From: Thermohalobaculum sp964576075
GTDB taxonomy: Bacteria; Pseudomonadota; Alphaproteobacteria; Rhodobacterales; Rhodobacteraceae
Direction of reading: 5' to 3'
Length of the DNA stretch: 64,000 nucleotides
NCBI GenBank assembly: GCA_964576075.1
Contig: CAZNTX010000001.1
Coordinates: 1-64,000, forward strand
Notes under the pieces: model-generated
Databases searched by the model: none
Told to the model about the DNA's origin: nothing
Seen by the model: only the letters and a program-made list of their open reading frames with translations
Shown: positions 42,141 through 51,281 of the stretch, one piece after another
Layout: the number at the start of each line of letters is the position of its first letter
Numbering within the stretch: position 1 is the first letter of the stretch
Translations under genes and position numbers: made by a program

Positions 42141-43259
42141 ATGCACCCGACAGAGCCCCAGGAGATCTTCCTCGCCGCGCCCCCCGGGCTCGAGCGCTGG
42201 CTCGCCGAGGAGGCGCGCGAGGCGGGGTTCGCCCCGGCCGAGCCGGTGGCGGGGGGCGTGCGCGTGCTCGGCGGGATGGCGGAGGTCTGGCGGGCCAATC
42301 TCCTGCTCCGGGGCGCGGGGCGGGTGCTGATCCGCATCGCCGAGTTCCGCGCGCCCCATCTCGCCGTGCTCGACAAGCGCGCCCGGCGGGTCGACTGGGG
42401 GGCCTGGCTGCGCGCGGACCGGCCGGTCAGGGTCGAGGCGGTCTGCCGGCGCTCGCGGATCTATCATGCGGGCGCCGCGGCCGATCGCCTCTCCCGCGCG
42501 ATCCGCGAGACGCTCGGCGCCGAGACGCGCGCCGAGGCGGGGCTGCGCCTTCTCGCCCGGATCGAGGACGATCTCTGCACGCTCTCCCTCGACACCTCCG
42601 GCGCGCCGCTCCACAAGCGGGGCACGAAGCAGGCCGTCGGCAAGGCGCCGCTCCGCGAGACGCTCGCGGCTCTCTTCCTGCGCGCGGCGGGGTTTCGGGG
42701 GGGCGAGCCGGTCGTGGACCCCATGGCGGGCTCCGGCACAATTCCGATCGAGGCGGCCGAGATCGCCGCGGGCCTCGCGCCGGGGCGGGGCCGGGCCTTC
42801 GCCTTCGAGGATCTCGCGGGCTTCGACCGGGGGGCCTGGGAGGCGCTGAAGGCGGGCCGGCCGGAGCCGCGCCCCGCGCCTCTCATGCGGGGCTACGACC
42901 GGGATGCGGGGGCGGTGGAGATGGCGCGGGCCAATGCCGAGCGGGCGGGGCTCGGGGGCCGGGTCGCCTTCGCGCGCCAGCCCGTCTCGGCGCTCGCGCC
43001 GCCAGAGGGGGAGGGGCCCGGCCTCGTCCTCGTCAACCCGCCCTATGGCGGGCGCATCGGCGACAAGGCGGCGCTCCGCGCGCTCTACGGTAGCCTCGGG
43101 GCGGTGCTCCGGGAGCGCTTCGCCGGCTGGCGGGCGGGGATCGTCACGAGCGAGGCGGCGCTCGCCCGGGCGAGCGGGCTCCCCTTCGCCGAGACCGGGC
43201 CGCCGGTGCCGCACGGCTCGCTCGCGGTGCGCCTCCACCTCACCGGGCGGCTCGGCTGA
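42141..43259 (+). CDS. THUMP-domain class I rRNA methyltransferase (RlmL-like)
   Basis: SAM-dependent RNA methyltransferase of 372 residues. The N-terminal third (about 5-160) is a ferredoxin-like plus THUMP RNA-binding region (FLAAPPGLERWLAEEAR, ISTR-like SLDTSGAPLHKRGTK). The C-terminal Rossmann domain has VDPMAGSGTIPIEAA for SAM binding and NPPYGGRIG as the catalytic N6/N2-amino motif. RlmL makes m2G2445 in 23S rRNA; this protein matches the single methylase part. ATG 42141 is preferred over ATG 42129 as GGAG then lies at the right distance. It diverges from phaC around the FNR-type box. Confidence 0.87.
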   Translation: MHPTEPQEIFLAAPPGLERWLAEEAREAGFAPAEPVAGGVRVLGGMAEVWRANLLLRGAGRVLIRIAEFRAPHLAVLDKRARRVDWGAWLRADRPVRVEAVCRRSRIYHAGAAADRLSRAIRETLGAETRAEAGLRLLARIEDDLCTLSLDTSGAPLHKRGTKQAVGKAPLRETLAALFLRAAGFRGGEPVVDPMAGSGTIPIEAAEIAAGLAPGRGRAFAFEDLAGFDRGAWEALKAGRPEPRPAPLMRGYDRDAGAVEMARANAERAGLGGRVAFARQPVSALAPPEGEGPGLVLVNPPYGGRIGDKAALRALYGSLGAVLRERFAGWRAGIVTSEAALARASGLPFAETGPPVPHGSLAVRLHLTGRLG

Positions 43260-43262
43260 GGC

Positions 43263-44132
43263 TCAATCCCGCGCCGCGCTCCGATAGGCCTCGGAGGTCT
43301 CGTAATAGGCGTCGAAGCCGATCCGCCGGCGCAGCTCGGCGAAGTCCATGAGCAGCGGCCCCCGGTCGGCATCCTCGCGCAGTGCGGCGAGCGCCGCCGT
43401 CATCGCCTGCATGCCCGCGGCGAGGAGCGTCAGCGGATAGGCGGCTATGGCGAAGCCGATCTCGCGCAGCTCGGCATGGGAGAGCTCCGGCGTCTCGCCG
43501 CCCTCCACGATGTTGGCCATCTTCGGCCCCTCGAGCTCGGCGCAGAGGGTGCGCATCTCCGCCACGCTCCGCGGCGCCTCCACGAAGAGGATGTCGGCGC
43601 CGAGCTCGCGGAACCGCGCGGCGCGGGCGATCGCCTCGGCGAGCCCGTGCTCGTGGCGGGCGTCGGTGCGCGCGAGGATCAGAATGTCGGCCTCCGCCCG
43701 GGCATCCACCGCCGCGCGGATGCGGTCGAAGGCCTCCTCGCGTCCCACCACCTCCTTGCCGGGCGTGTGGCCGCAGCGCTTCGGCGCGCGCTGGTCCTCG
43801 ATCATCACCGCCGCCGCGCCCGCGCGGGCGAGGCCGCGGACCGTGCGGCGCACGTTCATCGCGTTGCCGTAGCCCGTGTCGCCATCCGCGATGAGGGGGA
43901 TGGAGACCGCCTCGCAGACATTGCGCGCCTGGTCCGCCACCTCCGCATAGCTCATCAGCCCGAGATCGGGCGCCCCGATCCGGCTCGCCGAGGCGCCGAA
44001 GCCCGAGAGGAAGGTGAGCGGGAAGCCCGCCTGCTCGATCAGCTTGGCCGAGAGCGCGTCGAAGCAGCAGGGCATGACATGGAGCCGGTCCTCGGCGAGG
44101 AGGGCGCGCAGGCGGTCTGGCTGGGAGGTCAT
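43263..44132 (-). CDS. Isocitrate lyase/PEP mutase superfamily lyase, methylisocitrate lyase-like
   Basis: TIM-barrel enzyme of 289 residues. Metal-binding DGDTGYGNAMNV (about 83-94) and IEDQ match the family. The flexible-loop Cys is kept: Cys120 in KRCGHTPGK, as in methylisocitrate lyase PrpB and isocitrate lyase, and unlike the phosphoenolpyruvate mutases and oxaloacetate decarboxylase, which lack it. So a C-C bond cleaving lyase on a 2-methyl- or dimethyl-malate/isocitrate-type acid is likely. The gene starts 7 bases after a TRAP permease in the same direction, so the TRAP substrate may feed this enzyme. No prpC or prpD is nearby. Confidence 0.82.
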   Translation of the reverse strand: MTSQPDRLRALLAEDRLHVMPCCFDALSAKLIEQAGFPLTFLSGFGASASRIGAPDLGLMSYAEVADQARNVCEAVSIPLIADGDTGYGNAMNVRRTVRGLARAGAAAVMIEDQRAPKRCGHTPGKEVVGREEAFDRIRAAVDARAEADILILARTDARHEHGLAEAIARAARFRELGADILFVEAPRSVAEMRTLCAELEGPKMANIVEGGETPELSHAELREIGFAIAAYPLTLLAAGMQAMTAALAALREDADRGPLLMDFAELRRRIGFDAYYETSEAYRSAARD

Positions 44133-44139
44133 CGGCGCC

Positions 44140-45414
44140 TCAGAGCTTGAAGGGGATGTAGAGGGCGAGATCGGGGAAGAGATAGAGGAGTGCCACGGTG
44201 AGGAACATCAGCCCGAGGAAGGGCAGCACCCCGCGCGCGACCTCCCCGAGCGAGGCCTTCGCTACCGATTGGATGACGTAGAGATTGAGCCCCACCGGCG
44301 GCGTGATGAGCGCGCATTCGACCATGACGACCATGAAGATGCCGAACCAGATCGGGTCGAAGCCGAGCCCCATGGCGGCGGGCAGCAGCACGGGCGTCAT
44401 GATCAGCACCATGGAGAGCGCCTCGAAGACCAGCCCCATCACGAGCAGCACCAGCGCCACCACGACGACGAAGGCGAGGGGCGTGTGGATCGTCTCGCCG
44501 ATGAAGGCGGAGATCTCCTGCGGGATGCGGTAGAGCGTGATCGCCTTGCCAAACACCTTGGCGCCGGCGACGATAAGCAGGATCGCCACCGTCGTCGCCA
44601 TGCTCTCGAAGAGCGCCTCGCGGAAGCCCGCCCAGGTGAGGGTGCGCAGGATCGGGCCGACGATGACGAGGGCGGCGGCGAAGCCGATGGCGGCGGCCTC
44701 GGTCGGCGTCGCCGCGCCGGTGTAGATCACGCCGATCACGATGGCCGCGAGCGCGAGGCTCGGAAGCGCGCGCAGGGTGGCGCGGCGGCGCTCCTCCCAG
44801 CTCGCCGGTGGCTCCGGGCGGTGCCCGCCGACGAAGCGCGCATGCAGCATCGCGAAGACCACGAAGAGCGCCACCAGCGCGAGCCCCGGCCCGATCCCGG
44901 CGAGGAAGAGCGCGATGACCGACTCCTCGGTGATGAAGCCGTAGACGATCATCGGGATCGAGGGCGGGATCAGGATGCCGAGCGTCCCCCCCGCCGCGAG
45001 CAGGCCGTAGACGAAGCGCCGGTCGTAGCCGCGGGAGATCATCTCTGGGATGGCCACCGTCCCGATCGTCGCGGCCGTCGCCACCGAGGAGCCCGAGATC
45101 GCGGCGAAGATCCCGCAGGAGAGGATCGTCGCCACCGCCAGCCCCCCCGGCCAGTGCCCGACCCAGGCATGCACCGCCGCGTAGAGGTCCGCGCCCACGC
45201 CCCCCTTGAGCAGCAGGTTGGACATCAGCAGGAAGAGCGGCACCGCGAGCAGGATGAAGCCGTCGAGCGTGGAGAGCACCGCCTGCGGCGCCATCAGCGG
45301 CGAGAAGCCCCCGAGGAGGAGGAGCGCGAGCCCGAGCCCGCCGAGCGCGAAGGCGACCGGCACGCGCAGCAGCAGGAGCGCGAAGAGCGCCGCGACGATG
45401 CCGGCGACGGTCAT
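44140..45414 (-). CDS. TRAP transporter large permease, system 3
   Basis: DctM-type membrane protein of 424 residues, about 12 helices. Motifs: AVPLFLLMSNLLL, AAISGSSVATAATIGTVAIPEM, GTLGILIPPSIPMIVYG and ITPPVGLNLYVIQSV. Its ATG overlaps the dctQ stop by four bases (ATGA). It is followed by the PrpB-like lyase gene after 7 bases. All four genes form one unit on the minus strand. Confidence 0.92.
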   Translation of the reverse strand: MTVAGIVAALFALLLLRVPVAFALGGLGLALLLLGGFSPLMAPQAVLSTLDGFILLAVPLFLLMSNLLLKGGVGADLYAAVHAWVGHWPGGLAVATILSCGIFAAISGSSVATAATIGTVAIPEMISRGYDRRFVYGLLAAGGTLGILIPPSIPMIVYGFITEESVIALFLAGIGPGLALVALFVVFAMLHARFVGGHRPEPPASWEERRRATLRALPSLALAAIVIGVIYTGAATPTEAAAIGFAAALVIVGPILRTLTWAGFREALFESMATTVAILLIVAGAKVFGKAITLYRIPQEISAFIGETIHTPLAFVVVVALVLLVMGLVFEALSMVLIMTPVLLPAAMGLGFDPIWFGIFMVVMVECALITPPVGLNLYVIQSVAKASLGEVARGVLPFLGLMFLTVALLYLFPDLALYIPFKL

Positions 45415-45890
45415 GCCTCGTCCCTCCCGCGGAGCGCCCGGCGCATCTCGATCAGCGCCTGCAGGCAGAGGAGGGCGAAGCCGACCGGCACGGATAGCTC
45501 GCCCACCCAGGCCGGCAGGTCGAGCATCGAGCCCGTGGTCCGCCCCCGCTCCCAGCTGTCGGCGAAGATCGCCCAGCCGTGCCAGGCCACCACCGCGGCG
45601 AAGGCGGCGACGGCGAGCATGGCGGCGGCCTCGGCGCGCGCGCGGGCCCGCGGGGGCAGGAGGAGGGCGAGCGCGTCCACCGCGATGTGGCGCTTGGCCC
45701 CGAGCGCCCAGGCCATGGCGATCAGGCTCCCCCAGATCAGGCAGAGCTGCGAGAGCTCCGCCGCCCAGATCGTGGGCGCGGTGAAGAAATAGCGCGCGAT
45801 CACCTCGTAGGTGAGCATCGCGCCCGTGGCGGCGAAGAGCGCCGCGGCGGCCCAGGCGAGGGCGAGGGTCAGACGGTCGAAAAGCGCCAT
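45411..45890 (-). CDS. TRAP transporter small permease, system 3
   Basis: DctQ-type membrane protein of 159 residues, four helices. Segments RYFFTAPTIWAAELSQLCLIW and AKRHIAVDAL match the family. It lies 42 bases after the binding-protein gene and overlaps dctM by four bases. The C terminus is short and basic (RRALRGRDEA). Confidence 0.9.
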   Translation of the reverse strand: MALFDRLTLALAWAAAALFAATGAMLTYEVIARYFFTAPTIWAAELSQLCLIWGSLIAMAWALGAKRHIAVDALALLLPPRARARAEAAAMLAVAAFAAVVAWHGWAIFADSWERGRTTGSMLDLPAWVGELSVPVGFALLCLQALIEMRRALRGRDEA

Positions 45891-45932
45891 GGCGGGGGAG
45901 AGGGGGCGCCGCGGCCGGGCGCCCCCCTGGCC

Positions 45933-46925
45933 TCAGAGGCCCTGGGCCGCGTCGAGGAGCTTGGCGCCGAGGGCGCCCGCCCGGTCGCGATAGGTCTCGT
46001 AGACCGGCTGGCTGACCTCGCGCCAGGCCGCGATCTCCGCCTCGGTCGGGCGGTAGATCGTCATGCCGTTCGCCTCCGCCGCCGCATAGGCGTCGGCCTC
46101 GATGGCGGCCATCTCGTCGCGCACGGTGGTCTCGGCCTTGGCCGCGGCCGCGGAGAGGATCTCGCGCTGGGCGTCGGTCAGGCCGTCCCACCACTCGGTG
46201 TTGACGACCACGACGAACTCGATGTCGGCGTGGTTGGTGACCGTGATGGTGTCCATCACCTCCCAGAGCTTGCGCGACTTCACCCCGGAGACGCCGGTCA
46301 TGCCGATATCCACGGTGCCGCGCTGATAGGCGAGATACTGCTCGGAGCCGGAGATGATCGTCGGCGCCCCGCCGGCCGCGGTGACGAAATCGCCGAGGGT
46401 CTTGCCGAAGACGCGGACCTTCTTGCCCTCGAGATCGGCGGGCTCGGCGACCGGGCCGCCGTTCGACAGCATGATCGCGCCGCCATAGGCCTGCCACCAG
46501 AGCACCGTCGCGCCGGTCTCGGCGATGGCGTCGTCGATCGCGGTGCGGATCTCGGAGCCGGGCGCGACGGCGGCGCGGACCTTCTCCTCGGTGTCGAAGA
46601 GGAAGGGCTGGTAGAAGATGTCGACCGCCGGCACGTCGCCGTAATAGCGGGTCAGCGAGGCGACGCCGGCCTCGATGGCGCCGGAGCCGACCGCCTGGGG
46701 CACCTCGTTGTCCTTGTAGAGCGTGGCGCTGTCGTAGATCTCGACGTCGATGGCGCCGTCGGAGGCCGCCTCCACCTCCTGCTCGAAGAGCGCGAGGTTC
46801 TGGCCGAGATGGCTCGTCAGCGGGAGCTGGAGCGAGATCCGCATGGTGACGTCGGCGGCGCCGGCCTGCGCGGCGGCGAACCCCAGAGCGAGCGCGGCGC
46901 CCGCCGCGGCGAGTTTCCTGAGCAT
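45933..46925 (-). CDS. TRAP transporter substrate-binding protein, system 3
   Basis: Periplasmic DctP-family protein of 330 residues; signal peptide about 1-23 (ending GAADV). Motifs: ISLQLPLTSHLGQNLALFEQEVE, LEGKKVRVFGKTLGDFV with the conserved Arg, and AYQRGTVDIGMTGVSGVKSRKLWEV. The N-terminal half is closest to C4-dicarboxylate binders (DctP proper), which fits a lyase acting on a malate- or citrate-like acid at the end of the operon. GGGAGGGAAACC precedes ATG 46925. It is the first gene of the unit. Confidence 0.9.
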   Translation of the reverse strand: MLRKLAAAGAALALGFAAAQAGAADVTMRISLQLPLTSHLGQNLALFEQEVEAASDGAIDVEIYDSATLYKDNEVPQAVGSGAIEAGVASLTRYYGDVPAVDIFYQPFLFDTEEKVRAAVAPGSEIRTAIDDAIAETGATVLWWQAYGGAIMLSNGGPVAEPADLEGKKVRVFGKTLGDFVTAAGGAPTIISGSEQYLAYQRGTVDIGMTGVSGVKSRKLWEVMDTITVTNHADIEFVVVVNTEWWDGLTDAQREILSAAAAKAETTVRDEMAAIEADAYAAAEANGMTIYRPTEAEIAAWREVSQPVYETYRDRAGALGAKLLDAAQGL

Positions 46926-47380
46926 CGGTTTCCCTCCCCGGATCGTGCCGGATGTCGTTTCTGGTTGAGGGCGGCGCCGGCCGACGCCGCCTGTCGCGAC
47001 CATAGACCGGGACGGGCGCGACACCCAAGCGGGTTTCGCCGGGATCGGCGGGGGAAGTCGGGCCGGCCGGTGGCGCAGCGCTCGGAGAGGTGGTCGAGGA
47101 TCGTCGCGCGCCGGGAGGTCTCGGGCTCCGGCCTCCCCCGCTCCTCCGCCGCCCGCTCGGGCATGTGGTCCCGGCGCTCGCGGGAGAGCCCATGTCGGGC
47201 GACGATCCTCCGGAAACGGCGGGCGGGGCAGGTGGCGCAGGTCTTCTCGACGCCCTCGGCCTCGACGAGCCCGCCCGTCGGGGTCCAGTCGATCGCCGAA
47301 GGCCGCGTCTCGCCCTGGCCCGGATCCTTCACCGATCGGCCTTCAGCAGGCCCACAGGGGCGCGCCAGGCTCCTCGGGCG
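46926..47380. other. Non-coding or relic stretch of about 450 bases
   Basis: No supported gene. Both strands are open over about 350-500 bases, but the translations are Arg/Pro/Ala-rich. One minus-strand frame includes TCATCPARRFRRIVARHG, which I could not place. It may be a decayed gene. The left end contains the promoter region of the TRAP system 3 operon. Confidence 0.4.
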
Positions 47381-47420
47381 CCGGTCTCCCCGTTGCGCCG
47401 CGGCGCAAGGGCGAGACCGG
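47381..47420 (-). terminator. Long inverted repeat downstream of outer-membrane protein gene
   Basis: A 40-base near-perfect inverted repeat (18 of 20 pairs) centred on the perfect palindrome TTGCGCCGCGGCGCAA (47393-47408), with outer arms CCGGTCTC / GAGACCGG. It lies 26 bases past the stop of the minus-strand gene and follows a smaller hairpin. Confidence 0.65.
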
Positions 47421-47444
47421 CTGCGGGACGTGGATGACCCGCAG
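47421..47444 (-). terminator. Hairpin at stop of outer-membrane protein gene
   Basis: CTGCGGG / CCCGCAG, 7-bp arms with a 10-base loop, starting 2 bases past the stop codon. Confidence 0.55.
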
Positions 47445-47446
47445 CA

Positions 47447-48415
47447 TCAGAACTCGAGGCTCGCCCCCGCCGTGAAGCCCGTCACCCCGTTTCCGACGAT
47501 CCCCGAGGCGCGCAGGCTCACCCCCTCGACCCAGGGGAGCACGCCGGGCGAGACGATCTCCACCCCGCCGCCGAGCTCGAAGAAATAGCTGAAGCCGAGA
47601 TCGTCCTTCTCGCCGGGCAGGAAGCTGTGGCCGGCGAAGGCGATCCAGCGCAGCTCGCGCTCGAACACCGAGACGCCGATCGGCCCGTCCACTTCGGCGC
47701 GCGCCGTCAGCACGCCGAAATCGTTGTCGTCCTCCAGAAAGCGGCTGGAGGCGTCGAGCACATGGTCGACCAGATGATTGTAGCGCACGCCCGCGACGAG
47801 ATCGATGTCGTCGGAGATGGTCTGCACGGTCTCGATCTCGAGGGCGGCGCCGTAGAGCAGGCTGTCGATCCGCACGTCGAACAGGATGCCCGCGCCCGCG
47901 CCGCCGAGGAGATCCGCCTCGGGGCCGAAGAGCTCCGCGTCGTCGTCGACCCGGGAATAGCCGATGAGGGCGATCGGGCGGATCACGGTGCCCTCCGCGA
48001 TCTCGATCTCCGCGCCGATGCCGCCGAGGAAGGTGAAGGCATGGATGTCGAGGTCGATCGCCGTCGGCGTGTCGGCGAGCAGCTGGAAGGTCCCGTCCTG
48101 GTCGGCGTCGAGATAGCCGATGGTGCCCTCCACATAGGGCTTCACCGGGTCGAGGCCGATATCGAAGGCGTAGGAGGGCGAGATCTTGTAGGCGTTGATG
48201 TCGAGATCCTGGTCGGAGACGCGGAAGGTCGCGGCGCTGATCCCGGGCGAGGCGCCGAAGACCGAGAGCGCCTGGAAGGATTGGGCGAGCTCCCCGGTCG
48301 CGGCGACGGATTCGACGGCACGCCGGAGCGCGTCCTCGACGACCGTCTCCCCGGCCTCGGCCGAGAGCGGCAGGGCGAGGCTCGCCGCGGCGGCGAGGGC
48401 GAGGGCACGATGCAT
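47447..48415 (-). CDS. Predicted outer-membrane beta-barrel protein
   Basis: Exported protein of 322 residues; signal peptide about 1-21 (ending AEAGE). From about residue 60 on the sequence alternates in short amphipathic strands (VKPYVEGTIGYLDAD, VIRPIALIGYSRVDDD, LLYGAALEIETVQTI, DLVAGVRYNHLVDHV) divided by Asp-rich turns. It ends in a Phe (GASLEF) like outer-membrane porin-type barrels. I count about 10-12 strands. The family is not recognised. A good AGGAG precedes ATG 48415. Two hairpins close the gene. Neighbours give no clue to function. Confidence 0.72.
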   Translation of the reverse strand: MHRALALAAAASLALPLSAEAGETVVEDALRRAVESVAATGELAQSFQALSVFGASPGISAATFRVSDQDLDINAYKISPSYAFDIGLDPVKPYVEGTIGYLDADQDGTFQLLADTPTAIDLDIHAFTFLGGIGAEIEIAEGTVIRPIALIGYSRVDDDAELFGPEADLLGGAGAGILFDVRIDSLLYGAALEIETVQTISDDIDLVAGVRYNHLVDHVLDASSRFLEDDNDFGVLTARAEVDGPIGVSVFERELRWIAFAGHSFLPGEKDDLGFSYFFELGGGVEIVSPGVLPWVEGVSLRASGIVGNGVTGFTAGASLEF

Positions 48416-48824
48416 CGGGGGCTCCTGTCGTGAGGGGGGACGGCCTGCCAGCCCTAGGGGGCCCCGCCGCGCCCCGCTATCCGATATGCGAACCCGCCGG
48501 TCCGGGAGGCGAAGCGCGCCTCGGAGGCGGACGCCCGCAGCCGCAGCGCAGTGCCGATGACCGAGACCGAGGCAAGGCGCATCGCCGCCGCCGCGATCAT
48601 GGGCGAGAGCGGACTGCCGAACACCGGATAGAGCGCCCCGGCCGCCCTGCACGGCGGCCGCGGGCGGGCGGGCCCGGTCGACACGCGCGCTGGGGACGGG
48701 GTCCTCGGCCCAGGCCTCGCCCGCCGGATCGGCGCAGCGAGCGCGGCGCCGCGGACGATGCGTCCGCTTGACGGAAGCGCCCTCCATGAGATGCTCGGAC
48801 GGCGATCGGGACCGGGAGGCGCGG
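48416..48824. other. Gap between divergent genes holding a copA relic
   Basis: About 400 bases between the outer-membrane protein gene and the Lon-family gene. Apart from the CopA-like relic, I see TTGACG at 48768-48773 with a weak GATGCT 16 bases on that could be the promoter of the protease gene. Confidence 0.5.
48532..48639 (-). pseudogene. Relic of P1B-type (CopA-like) ATPase C terminus
   Basis: A minus-strand stretch encodes GALYPVFGSPLSPMIAAAA, then MRLASVSVIGTALRLR. This closely resembles the last transmembrane segment of copper-exporting ATPases, which typically reads PMIAAAAM-SSVSV-NALRLR. The rest of the roughly 800-residue enzyme is missing: upstream sequence is Arg/Pro-rich, downstream ends in a stop after about 25 residues. 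I take it as the remains of a deleted copA. It is about 36 codons long, so chance likeness cannot be excluded. Confidence 0.65.
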
Positions 48825-51281
48825 ATGACGGCGGAGCGGGAGATCGGAGAGCGGCTCGAGCCGGCGCGGCTCAGGGTGCGGATCGCGGCGGCGGAGATCC
48901 CGGAGGCGGCCCTCGCGCCCGAGGCGGCCGAGCCCGCCGGGCCGGAGCGGTTTCCCGGGCAAGACCGCGCGCTCGAGGCGATCGGCTTCGGCGCACGCAT
49001 CCCGGCGCCCGGGTTCAACATCTTCGCCCTCGGCGAGAGCCGCGCGGGGCGGCGCGAGATGCTGCGTGCGGTGATGGCCGAGGAGGCGGCCGCGCTGCCG
49101 CCGGGGCCGGACTGGGTCTATGTCAACAATTTCGACGCCCCGCACCGCCCCCGCGCGCTCGAGTTGCCGCATGGGACCGGGGTGCCGCTGCGCGAGGAGA
49201 TGGCGCGGCTCGTCGAGGACCTCGCCCTCGGCCTGCCCGCGGCCTTCGAGTCCGAGGACTACGCCGCGCGGCTGAGCGCCATCCGCGCCGAGGGGCAGGC
49301 CGCCCATGACGAGCTGATCCGCGATCTTCGCGAGCGGGCGAACGCCGAGGGCATCGCGCTCCTGCGCACGCCCATGGGCTTCGGCTTCGCGCCGATGCGC
49401 GACGGCGAGATCGTCGACCCGAAGAGCTTCAACGCCTGGCCCGAGGAGGCGCGCAAAGCGACGGCGGAGCGGATCGAGGCCTTCCAGGGCGAGCTCTCCC
49501 GCCTTGTCGAGCGCGATCTGCCGGGAATCGAGAAATCCGTCCGCGCCCGCATTCGCGCGCTCGACCGCGAGACCGTGCATGCCACCATCCGCGTCGAGAT
49601 CGCCGAGGTGGTGGAGCGGTTCGCCGGGCTCGAGGCGGTCGCCGGCTATCTCGCGGAGGTCGAGCGCGATCTCGTGGACAACGTCCATCTCTTTCGCGAA
49701 CTCGCCAAGGTCGGCGAGGAGATCCCGCTCGCCCGCAAGCTCGAGCACCCCGCGCTCCGGCGCTATGCGGTCAACGTCATCGCGGGCGCGGAGGCGAGCG
49801 AGGACGGGCCGGAGCGCAAGATCGTCGAGGAGCCGGATCCGACCCACGCCAATCTCGTCGGGCGCGTCGAATACCAGCCGATGCAGGGCGCGCTGATCAC
49901 CGATTTCACGCTGATCAAGCCGGGCGCGCTGCACCGCGCGAACGGCGGCTTCCTGATCCTCGAGGCGCGCGCGCTCCTGATGCAGCCCTTCGCCTGGGAG
50001 GCGCTCAAGCGCTGTCTCAAGACCGGCCGGATCCGCATCGCCCCGCTCGCCGACCGGCTCGGCCTCGTCAGCACCATCTCGCTCGAGCCCGACGAGATCC
50101 CCCTCACGGTCAAGGTCGCGCTGATCGGCGACCGGATGCTCTACTATCTCCTCTCCGCCCTCGATCCCGATTTTGCCAAGCTGTTCAAGGTCGAGGCGGA
50201 TTTCGAGGAGGCGATCGACCGCTCGGAGGAGAGCCTCGCGGCGATGGCGCGCCTGCTCGCCCGGATCGCGGCGCGCGAGGGGCTCGCGCCGCTCGAGCGC
50301 GCCGCCGCCGCCCGGCTCCTCGAGGAGGCCAGCCGCCTCGCCGACGATGCGGCCAAGTTCACGCTCGACACCGGCGCGCTCTCCGATCTCCTGCGCGAGG
50401 CCGGCCATTGGGCGCGCGAGGCCGGGGCCGCGGCGATCGGGGGGAGCCATGTGGACCGCGCCGTCGAGGCCCGGCGCAGGCGGGCGGGGCGGCTGCGCGA
50501 GCGCACGGTGGAGGCGATCACCCGCGAGATCCTCGACATCGCGACCGAGGGCGCCGAGATCGGCCAGATCAACGGGCTCTCGGTCCTCGCCCTCGGCGAG
50601 ACCCGCTTCGGCCGGCCGGCGCGGATCACCGCGCGCACCCGCCTCGGCGCGGGCAAGATCGTCGACATCGAGCGCGAGGTGAAGCTCGGCGGGCCGCTGC
50701 ACTCCAAGGGGGTGCTGATCCTCTCGAGCTTCCTCGCCGCGCGCTACGGGGCGGACGAGCCGGTTTCGCTCTCCGCGAGCCTGGTCTTCGAGCAGTCCTA
50801 TGGCGGGGTGGACGGCGACAGCGCCTCCTCGGCCGAGCTCTACGCGCTCCTCTCCTCGCTCGCGGAGGTGCCGATCCGCCAGTCCCTCGCGGTGACGGGC
50901 TCGGTCGACCAGGCCGGGCGGGTGCAGGCGATCGGCGGGGTGAACGAGAAGATCGAGGGCTTCTTCGAGGTCTGCGCCGCGCGCGGGCTCACGGGGGAGC
51001 AGGGCGTGCTGATCCCGCGGGCCAACATCCAGCATCTCAATCTCCGCTCGGAGGTGGTCGAGGCGGTGGCGGGCGGGCGCTTCTCGGTCCATGCCGTCTC
51101 CCATGTCGACGAGGGGATCGCGCTCCTCACCGGGATGGCCGCCGGGGCGCCGGGGCCGGACGGGGCCTTCCCGGAGGCCACGGTCAATGCCCGGGTGGCG
51201 GCCAAGCTCGCCGCCTATGCCGAGGCGGCCCGGCGCTATCTGCGCCCGCGCGAGGACGAGCCAGAGGAGGGCGAGGCGTGA
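48825..51281 (+). CDS. Lon-family (S16) protease with AAA_32-type N-terminal region
   Basis: Protein of 818 residues. The C-terminal S16 protease domain has the Ser-Lys dyad: Ser666 in GDSASSAEL and Lys709 in VNEKIEGFF. The N-terminal part corresponds to the AAA_32/Lon-like group: the P-loop position reads FALGESRAGRREML and lacks the GK(S/T) of true Walker A motifs, as is common in this group. The middle holds a long charged helix pair (about 200-290). Proteins of this group degrade unfolded substrates, perhaps with weak or no ATP use. ATG 48825 has GGGAGGCG upstream. The gene overlaps a stress-protein-like gene by four bases. Confidence 0.9.
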   Translation: MTAEREIGERLEPARLRVRIAAAEIPEAALAPEAAEPAGPERFPGQDRALEAIGFGARIPAPGFNIFALGESRAGRREMLRAVMAEEAAALPPGPDWVYVNNFDAPHRPRALELPHGTGVPLREEMARLVEDLALGLPAAFESEDYAARLSAIRAEGQAAHDELIRDLRERANAEGIALLRTPMGFGFAPMRDGEIVDPKSFNAWPEEARKATAERIEAFQGELSRLVERDLPGIEKSVRARIRALDRETVHATIRVEIAEVVERFAGLEAVAGYLAEVERDLVDNVHLFRELAKVGEEIPLARKLEHPALRRYAVNVIAGAEASEDGPERKIVEEPDPTHANLVGRVEYQPMQGALITDFTLIKPGALHRANGGFLILEARALLMQPFAWEALKRCLKTGRIRIAPLADRLGLVSTISLEPDEIPLTVKVALIGDRMLYYLLSALDPDFAKLFKVEADFEEAIDRSEESLAAMARLLARIAAREGLAPLERAAAARLLEEASRLADDAAKFTLDTGALSDLLREAGHWAREAGAAAIGGSHVDRAVEARRRRAGRLRERTVEAITREILDIATEGAEIGQINGLSVLALGETRFGRPARITARTRLGAGKIVDIEREVKLGGPLHSKGVLILSSFLAARYGADEPVSLSASLVFEQSYGGVDGDSASSAELYALLSSLAEVPIRQSLAVTGSVDQAGRVQAIGGVNEKIEGFFEVCAARGLTGEQGVLIPRANIQHLNLRSEVVEAVAGGRFSVHAVSHVDEGIALLTGMAAGAPGPDGAFPEATVNARVAAKLAAYAEAARRYLRPREDEPEEGEA

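Noticed and set aside
46817..47332. Minus-strand frame with TCATCPARRFRRIVARHG
   Set aside because: I could not link it to a family. It overlaps the 5' end of the TRAP receptor gene and is Arg-rich, so it is not supported as a gene.
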